Positions 54,536 through 64,000 of a DNA stretch of 64,000 nucleotides are shown here, piece by piece (position 1 is the stretch's first letter; every line of letters starts with the position of its first letter). This DNA comes from Lycocorax pyrrhopterus obiensis (lineage: Eukaryota; Chordata; Aves; Passeriformes; Paradisaeidae). Below the pieces are notes generated by a model. It made no database searches, was not told the origin of the DNA, and saw only the letters and a list, made by a program, of their open reading frames with translations. The stretch lies in contig JACSVZ010000037.1 in NCBI GenBank assembly GCA_014706295.1, positions 682,001 to 746,000 on the forward strand, written 5' to 3'. A program made the translations under genes and the position numbers.

Positions 54536-57500
54536 CCAGTTTAAAACCCTGAAAGGGAGTCACTGAGGGTGATGGGCAGCCGTTGTCATGGCTGCATTAA
54601 TCCAGCCACATTCCTTAAAAACAGCAGCAGATACAATAAATAGGTTTGGGAACAGCTGAATTCTATATATTAATATTAATTTCACATAGGCTAAAAATGG
54701 GTCTTTCACCCCAGAAAATCTGAAGGTTCCTTATGCATTATAAATGTGATCTGTTAGAGGAAAGCCACTGTTGTCACTGTCGCCCGTCAGTGCCTGCAGC
54801 AGCCTAAGGGGCAGCCAGGCTCCTCTGGCAGTGTCACAGCCTGTCTGGCTTTCAGTAAATGCCACCCAGTTTCAGGTAAGTTTGAAGGGATCGGATTGTG
54901 CTGAGCTGTTATTCTGTCCCTGCGCGAGAACCTTGAGAAATATTCTTTAAATAGCTACATGCCTCCATTCTTCTGTCTGTGCTGTCACATGGAGCAGCAC
55001 TGATTACTCCTTTTTATACGAACTGTGGCTTTTTTTGGGAGAAGGCTACATCCAAAAACAGGTCGGGAGGATCACTTTCTCATCATGAAGCTGCTGCCTG
55101 GAGGCTGTTCAGCTCCGTGAGCTGCGCTGCTGGCAGAAGGATGCAGACAACACAACACTGCCGGTGGCTGGATCCCCTCCCAAAGTCCCAGTTAGCAAAG
55201 GCAGGGGCCTGTTTCAGTCTTTGGTGCCAGTGCTGCTCGTAAATGCTCTTCCAAGGCTATGGGACATAGAGAACTGTGTGTGCTCAAGAGTGGACACAGA
55301 GGACACGAGTCCATCCTGCCTGAGCTCGTCTGAGACGCGGCGGGAGAGCGGCAGAAACAGAGCTGCACATCCAGCGCTGCTGAGTAACATTTTCCTGAGG
55401 TGTGAGCAGTGGAGGCTTTGAGCCTTTCCCTGGGCTCACACCCAGCCAAGGTCACTGCTCAGAAGCTGCTGCAGTGCTGTGACACACCAGGGATGCTCCG
55501 GCCCCACGGGCACCGACAGAAATAGTGCTGAGCCTCCTGGTGCGAGGGACATTTCCCGTGGTGCAGGGATGAGCTCACCTGGAAGTGACAGCGGAGCACG
55601 TTCTGACCTGCTGGTCGTGGGCAATCATCAGTTATTCCCTGGTGAGGAAGAGGAGGGGCACTGACAGCTGCTGGGGGTAGGGGACAATTTCAGGCTGTGC
55701 TGCATTTGGTTTGTATCCGGCTTTGCAGCTGCCTTGGAACAAGGGGCAGTTGTTAAAGACCAGTTCTGGGCATGTTATCTTAGATGCAAATAGGGCCACC
55801 CCCCCTTTTTGTACTGCTCTGCTAAGTTTTGGGTCACCCTGCCTTCAGCAGCACTTTGCAAGGTTGGTTTCCTGTTGGTTTTTTGTCCTTGTGTGCCAGT
55901 GTCAGTGGCTGTGCAAAGAGCTGCGTGAGCGGGTATTAACTCCAGGCTCATCTCCCTGCCCAAAGTCAGCTTCTCTGGGCCTCTACACTCCTCCAGCTGA
56001 AGCTCTGGGGAATAGACTGTGTGGGGAGAGGCATTGCTTCAGAAAATCTGTACTATAAAACCTATTGCTCGTGATTAAACTCACATCTTGCTGCCTGCAC
56101 AATGTATTTACTCTCTTATATATTGAATTTTCCTACAGCTGGAGCATTTAACTGACAGAACTGACAGACTCCCTGAACTTCTTTCTTGCGTTCCTCTATC
56201 ATGTGCAGTGATTCAGGCTTATCTGGGCTGTATTGATTCAGGAATGCTTCTTAATTTGACCTTTGGAAGTGAAATATCCAAACTATTTCCTGTAGTACTC
56301 TGTCTTAGTAGATTCTGTATCTGAGTTCAGCTTCTCTTCGTGCCCAGCACCAACTGATTAGAGTCCTTTCAGAGCTGGTGTTTCTTTTGTAGAACGGTAT
56401 TTATATATTAATTAAGCCATACTAAAGCCTTACTTTTGATAAACTACCCAAAATATTCTCTAAGTCCTTTAGGGCTTTTTCTTTCTGCACCACTTGCATA
56501 ATTTTCTTCTGTGCCTTTCAAACTTTTATTTTTTTTGGAAAGAAAAAAAACTCAACCAAACAAAATTCTCTTCCAGCCAAGAGCTGCTGAAGATGTAATC
56601 TGAAGGAAGGCAGAAATATATTTAATTGCTGCCTCTGATGCCAAAACTTAAGTGCTTTGCTTCAAAGTGAATTCTACAAAACTCCATTTGCCTTGCATAA
56701 CACAGGCACAGAATTGCAGAAACCTTCCAGAGCTGATGTCAGTGGCGTGGTGTTGCCCTGAGATTTGCGGTCTTTTGATGTTTTCATTTCTGTGATAAAG
56801 TTTCTCACGCACTTTCTGTAAACACAGTTATGTTTGGCTAATTGTTCCTTTTTGTTTTCATTCCTTCTCCTGAGGCGGAGAAGTTTGATGAACCTTTTCG
56901 TCTGACTGGCGTGGTTGGAGAGGTGGTGACCTCATCCTCCAATCCACAGTCATTCCTAAGGACATATATATGAAGTAAAATAAACAGCCTGGGGCTTTTC
57001 CTGGCTTCTTTCTGTCCTGAACTAAGCTGGGTCTGCGTGGTTCTTTTCGTGTCCAAGTACGACAGCGTGGTCTAAGGAGGAATAATCACAGCCATACATC
57101 CCCCTGCATCCAGCCAGTGATTCCACCAGCCTTCCTTGTGACAGTGCTGTGCTGGAAAAAAGGGCAAAAATCCTTACCTGCTATTTTTTCTCCCAGAGTC
57201 TCTGTCTTGCACCAGTGAAATGCTGATTTCTGACACAAGAAATGAGTTCTCACTTGCTACCATTCATAGCTGATGACATCTCATTAAGGATAATTCCTGA
57301 ATGTTCTTTCCTGAGCCCTCCCCCATTCCCAAATCCTTTGCTGCAGAGAACGTGGTTGTGAATAACCCCATTTCTTGCCCAGGGTATTTCTAGAGCTGTG
57401 AAGTACCACAGTAATGAAACGTCTGTTCTCGTGATACAATGACTTCAGCCGAGCTTCTTCTCTGCCTTTCATGCATTTTCCTGTGGCACATTGTTTGTTC

Positions 57501-59396
57501 AGTGGGATAATTGGACACGGAAGAGAAGCAGATCTCCATTGAGCTGCGTTTTCCAAGGCTCTTCTGGCCCCATGTGAACTGTTCTGTGCTGCTGCCAGCA
57601 CGGGCTGGGGCGGGAGGTGCACAGAGCCCCTCCCTTTGCATTTTGGGGCCTCCAATCATCGGTGGGGAGGAAATGAGCTGCTACAGCCTCATGAAATGAC
57701 CTGGAGACATCTCTCAGCAGTCATTCCAGGCCAAGGGCCAATAAAAGGAGCATTAGATGGACTTTTCCTGTCACTTGGTGGTTTGATGGTAACTCAGCTG
57801 TGGTGTTTTTAAGCTGCTTGTGTTGCTGCATCTGGGTGAATGTTCTCATGAGCAAATCTGGCTCTAGCAGTGGACTCACTTGCAGAAAAAGCTCCCACTC
57901 AGTGAGGGGTAGGGGTTGACTTCCTTCTGCTTTCACCTTCCTCCTGCACTTCCAGGGCAGTGAATGAACAGATTTCATTCACTGTGTGCAAACACAGCTC
58001 CTCTAAATTGAGCTCCAGCATCTTAACAAGGGGCACATTATTCCTAACACTCACGTATTTCCTTTTCACCTAGAAAGAGAAGCCTTGAGTCAGGTTACAT
58101 GTCCTGTTAGTAATTTTCTGTGCAGGGTCAGTTGCTGCAGCTGATGGAGTTCACAATGGCACCAGCAGAACTGGAGGGACCTTAAGGAATCTTGTACATG
58201 CTAAATAGACCTCAGGGTGTTGTGGTAAGCGCAGAAGCCCAGAGGAGGAAATCTGGCATTGGATCATGTGTGGGACTTGGCACAGCAACACAGGTGTCAG
58301 CTCTGAGGAAAATCCAGGGGAGCTGCAGTGAGGTGGAAAACATCACTTCTGTACCTCAGACAGGGTCATTTCTCAGGAGCAAAACGTACTGAGCTAAACT
58401 GAGCATCCCTTGGAGCGTGTCCAGAGCGAAGGGAAAGCACTGCTGAGCTCCTGTGCTCTGGATCTGCTCCCAGCGTCACCAGGGGAGAGGGCGGTGGATG
58501 CTGACACAGCTCCCAGACCAGCCCAAACAAGAGGGCTTGTTTTCTTGCTTTCTGGGTTTTAGGGATGTGGACTGGTTGGATCCAATGGCAGGAAGCTGTG
58601 AGCAGTGGTGTGAAATGGAGCGTGGCCTCTTGTGCTGTGTCTCCTCTGTGCTGGGCTGGACATGGAGCCCCACGGGGAGCTCAGACCCTGCGGGAGCTCC
58701 TCCAGAAAACCCACTGCAAATCGAACAGCAAACAGCCTTTAACAGTTCCCCACTTTACTCCCTCTCTGGGAAGCTTTCTTATCCCCAGATGCCCCTCCCT
58801 CCAGTGACAAAGTCCTTAGCACCTGCAGAGGACAGGTTTTCTAAGACTACTGGGTTGTTTTGATGGTTAAAAACCTCCAGTGCAGTCTCCTAATACACAA
58901 TGGAATTGGGGAGAAGGAAAAATACATCTGTGAGTTCATCTGCAACACTAAAACCCCTGATGTCCTAAAGTTGGAAGAGTTTTGCTAAGGAAGTAGAGAA
59001 AAAGGATTTGCAGGTAGCCTCTTGCATAACTTTTTTTTTTCCCCCTAAATTATGCTTTAATATTTCAGAGCTGGATGCAGCTCTGCAGTGGATTCTGCAG
59101 ACAAGTTACCAAACAGCTCTGGGACGATTTCCTGGCACGTGGTCAGAGAGAGCAACAGGCACAGTTAGGGGGGAAGAAAACAGCCACAGCAATAAATACC
59201 TGGATGTTGAAGACATATGGACCTAATGGCCCAATTTTTACTTTCCTGCATGTGATAGACAAGAAGGTCAAGTTGAATCTCTTGTTCGTGTGAGGGCAGA
59301 AATTTTTCCTGTGTCTTTAGTGAAATAAACATGCAAAGTAGTCTCTGGTTTGTTTGTTTGAACTCTGTCATAGATGATCCGAGCTTAGAATCATGT

Positions 59397-59630
59397 AAAT
59401 CATGGAATCCTAGACCAATTAAAGGCTGCTTTAAAGGGCATCTAGTCCGACCTCCTGCCATGAGCGGGGACATCTCCAGCTTTCTTAGACTGCTCAGAGC
59501 CCCATCCAGCCTGACCTTGAACGTTGACAGGGATGGGGCAGCCACAGCTTCTCTGGGCACCCTGTGCCAGGGCCTCACCACTCTCACTGTAAAATATTTC
59601 TTCCATAAGTTGATGTAATATCTGAGGGAG
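59397..59630 (-). mobile_element. CR1 LINE 3'-end fragment, antisense
   Basis: It reads ATCATGGAATCCTAGACC, CTTTAAAGGGCATCTAGTCC, CCTGCCATGAGCGGGGACAT, GAGCCCCATCCAGCCTGACC, CAGCTTCTCTGGGCACCC and AAATATTTCTTCCATAAG, a CR1 3' end in reverse. It is more diverged than the copy at 54303. A long minus-strand open frame across it (59165-60055) is accidental. Confidence 0.9.
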
Positions 59631-60179
59631 GAGATACAATAAACCGACCCGGCCGGGATTTTGTGGACAGCTCCCGGCTCGGTGCTCACCCTGAGCAGCG
59701 ATGCTGCCTCAGGAGCTCGGCTGCTGCAGCACAGACCACGAGACGTGACTTCAATTCCCGCTGCTCGGAATTTTCCAGGTGTTCCTCGGCCTCTCTCTGC
59801 CTCCTGTGGCTGCAGGAAGGGGCCGAGATCATCATCCTGTCTCCCCCGGGTTTGGTTGTGTCTGCAGGTACCTCTCAATCTCTGCCCTGGGCTTTCTGCT
59901 GCTGTAATCTGACAGTTTCTAATTTCCACCCGGGTCACAGCGTGTTTTCCTAGCCATGCGGTAACGTTTCTTCCCAGCAGACTTCCCAAAAAAAGCTCTG
60001 ATGACTCACGGAGGACAAATTTATGCAGAGCTCCCGTAGTCAGCATCCTTTGCATCGGCAGAGGGAGTTTTTGAAATGAGGATGAATCAGCGCTGTCAGA
60101 CTTTGCTGGGAGTTAACTCTTGGCCCCTTTTCCCTGGAAACAGCCCTGGCTGGTGCTTACACCGAAGGACTCGCAGCCA

Positions 60180-60830
60180 GGCATCCCTGAGGGATGCAGA
60201 GCCACGGGCACCGCGGGCAGCTTTGGGAGCCAGTGCTGGCGTCGTTCCCCGTTTCCCTGGAGCATCCCTGCGGGCAGGCGGGCGGTAGGGGGTTAAGGCA
60301 GCCGGGAGGGGGTTAAGGCAGCCGGGAGGGGGTTAAGGCAGACGGTTCGCTGCTCCCTGCCCGAGTTAGCATCACCGAGTGCCTCCCGAAGCGCTCCGGG
60401 AGCAGCCGCTGCATCCGGGCAGAGGGAGGAGGGCCGGGCAGCCACTGCAGCAGGGCAGAGGATGTTACTTAACGTGGCTCCAGTCTCCTCCCCCTCGCCG
60501 GTGTGGCTGGGGGAAGGGGGGAGCGGGCTGTAGGGAAGGGACAAGCGGCGGGGAGCGATGCCGGGAGCCCCCGGAGCCCAGCCCGCCCGCCGCAGCCCCG
60601 GCGCGGCCGGTCCCACCCGCGGCTGTGTCCGCTGGAAGCCTCCTCTGACCTCCTGAGGTGCAGCTCGGGCTCCAAGCCCCGGGAAGAGGCGGAGAAGGAT
60701 CTTTCCGGTGCTCCGGCATCCCCGGTGCCCTCGCAGAGGGTGGGCTGGGAGGACGCAGGCTCCGCATCCCGGCGTGGGAAAACTCCCGTGTTCCTGGAGG
60801 AGATGTGCCCGAGCTCACGGGCGAGGTAGC
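60180..60830. promoter_or_regulatory. CpG-rich patch, candidate promoter
   Basis: There is an abrupt rise in GC and CpG relative to flanks, with CCGCCCGCCGCAGCCCCGGCGC-like sequence around 60580-60610, GC-rich boxes and a short tandem repeat (60286-60343). In avian genomes such isolated islands often mark transcription starts. Strand and target gene cannot be decided; KAZN is the next gene in other vertebrates as I recall, but none of its known coding sequence is seen. Confidence 0.4.
60286..60343. repeat. 20-bp tandem repeat, about 2.8 copies
   Basis: GCCGGGAGGGGGTTAAGGCA is present twice exactly (60301-60320 and 60321-60340), preceded by a partial copy ending GGGGGTTAAGGCA. Confidence 0.95.
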
Positions 60831-61216
60831 TGCTGGGTTTGGGCATCTCGGGAGAAGAAAAGAGCCTCATGACTTTGCTCTGACCATGGCAGATACCCCA
60901 GAAGGGGCCAATCCTCGGTGCCTGGGGCTAATTTGTGCCTGAAGCCACCAGACCTGCCCAGGACACACAAGAACCCCCTGGGAGAGGCACAGACGTTTGG
61001 TTTCCTCAATGAAAATGCTGATGCCACTCAACTGCAAACATGTGTGCTGATCCTCTCCCTTGAGAAGAGGGAAAGGAGCATCCTGGGATTTCGGGAAGAG
61101 GCACCACCATTCCTGCCTGGGTGTCTCCTCCTGCCTGCTGAGGAGCTGTGGGGGACAGGAGGTCTCGGAGCTCTGGGCTCTGCTCCATGACAAACACTCA
61201 GGACTGCAGGGAAGCC

Positions 61217-61307
61217 ATGGACTCCCCTCCGGTGACCTCCAGCCCCGCTGCAGGGCCCGTTACCTTCTCCCAAGTTTTTGGGCAGCAGTGCCAGCTCATG
61301 GAAGCAG
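61217..61307 (+). CDS. Possible first coding exon of an unrecognised transcript
   Basis: An ATG in strong context (GCCATGG) opens 30 codons (MDSPPVTSSPAAGPV ... QQCQLMEA) and then one base before a consensus GTAAGA donor at 61308. The frame is also open upstream through an ATG at 61187. A good acceptor (CTTGCTCCTCACAG) at 61958 would continue the frame for 28 codons to TAA. It lies 400 bp downstream of a CpG-rich patch. I do not recognise the peptide; it could be an alternative first exon of a downstream gene, part of a long noncoding RNA, or chance. Confidence 0.22.
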
Positions 61308-64000
61308 GTAAGAGAGGAACATGCACAGGCACCACCTTGTCATCCTACATCCCACCTCCTGGTTTGCAATGTCCTTGCTGTCCCTCTCCTCTTCTGTTTC
61401 CCAAGTTCTTCCCTAAAATCTGGTGTTTTCCAAAGGGAAAATTGGGGTGACCCCTTTTGCATTTGCACACCTGCCTCAACTACCCCTGAAACCACTCGAA
61501 AGCTTTGTGCCCAGTTATTTACAAACGGGAGCAAGGGTTGGGATGACTCTGTGGTTTTGGGTTAACATGGACTGGAACAAGCTGCTCTGTCCCTGATGGT
61601 GGAAGTTGCTGTCTGGGTGTGAACAAAACATGTGTGGTGATTTTTGCATTTCAATACAAAGACATTTAAAGTGGAGGTTGATTTGCTGCTTGGAGGGTGA
61701 TTGCTGCAGCATGTGGCTCTCTGCTTTGGTATTCAGCTCTGTGAAGGACAAAGTGGGTTTTTTTCCATGTCTTTCCCTGGCTGTTTGTGTTGCTGTAGCA
61801 CCTGGAAGCTCTGTTCCTTTTCCCAGGTGTTTTCATACATCTCTAACTCTCTACAGATGGGCCTGGTTATTTCTTGTCTGTGCCTTTTGGCTGTTAAGTA
61901 GGTGGTGTATAACATGACTAATCCCAAATTTTCCATGTTTGCCTCTTGCTCCTCACAGGTGCTCTGAAGCACCAGTCCGTGAAGTGCCTCAGAGCTGTGC
62001 ACTCACATCCTCCTCCTTCATACCTGGTTCCCCAAGTTTAAGAGATTGGATAAGGGATTTTACAAGATTTACTCCTATTTTCCTGTCCCTGCTGACAGGT
62101 AGTTCTGAGGAGGGCTGTGTTTGTTTACTTAGAGCTGTGAAGAAACCTGGGTTTCTGCAGTGATGCCAGAACAACACTTGCTCTGAATTTTTAGGGCTTG
62201 TTTTACTCAGATTTACTGGTACTTTCTTATTACTGTTTGTGCTGGTGCAGATATCTTGGCAAATTTGTCCTGCAGAGTGTCCCATCCTTTTTCCTTCTCT
62301 TTTCTCTCTCTTCTATTAGCCAGTTCTGTAACTGATGATGTTTGGATTGTGTGTTTCTACTTAGGTGGTGACACGAAAAATATTATGTATGAGAGTTTCC
62401 TGCCGATCTCTGTGGGACTTCTGCTCTGCCTCTCGTACTTCCATAGGTAGAGCTGGGAGGGTGACTCATTAGGTGACTAATTAGCTGACTGTTACTCAGT
62501 TAATCAAGTCTGAGATCATGCTGCTGCCTCCAAGAAAATGTCAGGCAGATCTTCAAGAGGGTTTGGTATTAAACTTTTCTATTATGTGTCCTGGGATCAG
62601 TCCAAAGGCTGTGGATCTGTTGTGTCAGGTCTTACCCAAAGAAGAGATGTAGGAGAAAGCCCCGGTCCTGGGTGAGCAGTTTGTTTCCCAAATTAGCAAG
62701 ACCAATGAGGGGGGGAAACACAGGTGGTAGTTTCAGTTTGGTTTGTTTTCCTTTGCCTTTCTTAGAGGGAAATGTCCCAGAGGAAACCTGGGACTTCCGG
62801 ATTTTCAAATCCCTCCTTAATCAGTCACCCAGAAGATTTTCTTCCCTCTGGTGGATCATCTTGGCAGGATTTTCCAGATGTTTTTGCTGGTACAAGGTGA
62901 GATGCAACCTAAGGATGGTTGCCATGGATGTCAGTGGCATCCAAAGGGATCCTCATGGCAATGTCAGTGGCAACCAAAGGGATCCTCATGGCAGTGTCAG
63001 TGGCATCCAAAGGGATCCTTATGGCAATGTCAGTGACATCCAAAGGGATCCTTATGGCAATGACAGTGACATCCAAAGGGATCCTTATGGCAATGACAGT
63101 GCATGCTCAGCACTCCTGAAAGCAGAATTTCAGCTGAGGTGTCTGTGGATGTGTCTGTGTTCATAGGCCTTGCAGCGTGGGCAGGAAGGATGCCCTAAGG
63201 AGGTGGGAGTGGGTCCAGGTTTGGGACACCAAGCTCTGGTTCCTTACTCGTGTCCTGTGTCACTGAACTGACGTTTGGGAGAGAGCCACAAAAGGTCTCA
63301 GTGTCGAGCAGGGCTGTGCAAATGCCTTTACAAACCATGAAACCAGACCTTGCTCCTGTGATTCCCCTCAGCAACCATCTCTGAGGAGCTGTGAGGAGCT
63401 GAGTTCTGACCCAAACAGTCCAAATTTGACAAGAAAGGTTTGTAGACACCCAGTACCACATCATTGTCATTGGTGACATTTGGGCTCCTCAGTGACGTTG
63501 GGATGTGCTCGAATGATAGAGGTGCTGGCCTTAATTAAATGTCAGATTTTGTGCCTGGAGAACTGCTGAGCTTGAGGTAGATCACAGACTTGACAGCACA
63601 CTTTGATGTACCACCTGCAACAACCTCGTGGTCTTTATAGCTTCTGCCTGTGCTGTGAGGACACTTCTCCTCCAAAGCACCTGTGGGAAGAGCTGGGCCC
63701 TGCTTGCAAACTGTGCTTTAGGCTGTGTGTGGCTTAATCTGCTCTTGATGGAGGAACCAGAGGGTGTGTGATGCTCCCTTGCAAATGTGTCCCCTTCTCC
63801 TGCAGTAATCACGCAAGGGCATGGAGTTCACACACAAGATGGAAAAGTGCAAAGCCTTTATTGCACAGTGAATATTCCCTAAATACCAGCACCCAACAGG
63901 ATATCACATCATATAAACAGGAAAGATGTTCACCTCAGTGTCCCCCAATCACCTGGGGTAGGGCACAGACATTGCCTATTATGGTAACAGGTAAACAATG
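61308..64000. other. Right end of window, no recognised gene
   Basis: Apart from the acceptor-like site at 61958 and the 33-bp minisatellite at 62930-63101, I see nothing here that I can support. Open frames are short and lack features. Confidence 0.6.
62930..63101. repeat. 33-bp minisatellite, five units plus a partial
   Basis: Units of 33 bp start at 62930, 62963, 62996, 63029 and 63062, each with the core CATCCAAAGGGATCC and ending in ATGGCAAT or a near variant. The last six to eight bases begin a sixth unit. Neighbouring units differ by one to three bases, so the array is young. In one + frame each unit reads as an 11-residue repeat of the type IQRDPYGN-VSG. Confidence 0.95.

Larger units (their letters stand above)
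51800..59396. other. No gene recognised; repeat copies only
   Basis: After an AT-rich patch at about 51815-51880 this stretch holds copy B of the 240-bp duplication, a G-run (53362-53379) and a CR1 fragment (54303-54535). Open frames up to about 160 codons occur on both strands, but none has domain features or a splice pattern that I can support. Confidence 0.65.

Noticed and set aside
59165..60055. Minus-strand open frame of 296 codons
   Set aside because: Part of it is a translated CR1 3' end and the rest resembles nothing; no splice or domain evidence.
61606..61917. 103-codon open frame near the right end
   Set aside because: Hydrophobic composition comes from T-rich sequence; no start context, domain or splice support.
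1..64000. tRNA, rRNA, CRISPR, operon-type or viral gene features
   Set aside because: None seen. The sequence is vertebrate nuclear DNA and I found no cloverleaf, array or retroviral coding segment.

Overview
This is a stretch of vertebrate nuclear DNA, almost certainly from a bird. It contains seven 3'-end fragments of CR1-type LINEs, the main avian retrotransposon, and a single compact multi-exon gene on the + strand. That gene is PRDM2 (RIZ, the retinoblastoma-interacting zinc-finger protein). I recognise it from its PR domain, eight zinc fingers, acidic tract, serine tract and C-terminus. The species cannot be named from this sequence.

Layout. The window opens inside an intron; the exon carrying the first few codons lies upstream of position 1. 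Seven coding exons are readable with consensus splice sites: 1547-1664, 1925-2028, 5184-5336 and 11120-11246 (PR domain), 30897-31007 (basic linker), 31879-36244 (one giant exon with the acidic tract, Rb and CtBP motifs and all zinc fingers), and 49008-49116 (last 36 codons, then TAG). They total 5088 nt, exactly 1696 codons including the stop, with all phases compatible. The rest of 1-49116 is intron. From 49117 on there is 3' UTR of unknown length and then sequence without a recognised gene. A CpG-rich patch at about 60.2-60.8 kb and an exon-like open segment at 61217-61307 hint at a second transcription unit.

The most unusual region is 9.6-11.9 kb. A CR1 3' end runs into T-rich sequence, which becomes a 770-base nearly pure C/T tract. 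This is followed by a CpG-rich island that contains the last PR-domain exon, and then by a 41-44 bp GC-rich minisatellite of nine units. This island is a natural candidate for the internal promoter that makes the PR-less RIZ2 form, whose initiator Met (residue 202 in the mammalian protein) is conserved here at 30989.

Another point worth checking is PR-domain residue 106. It is Cys in human RIZ1, where a cancer mutation inactivates the enzyme, but it reads Arg here. Other signals include a possible 59-bp cryptic exon in the large intron, a likely read-through 3' end after the giant exon, a 240-bp segment present twice around the 3' UTR, and a 33-bp minisatellite near the right end. Nothing here looks like a wholly new biological system; the interest lies in how this PRDM2 locus is built and regulated.
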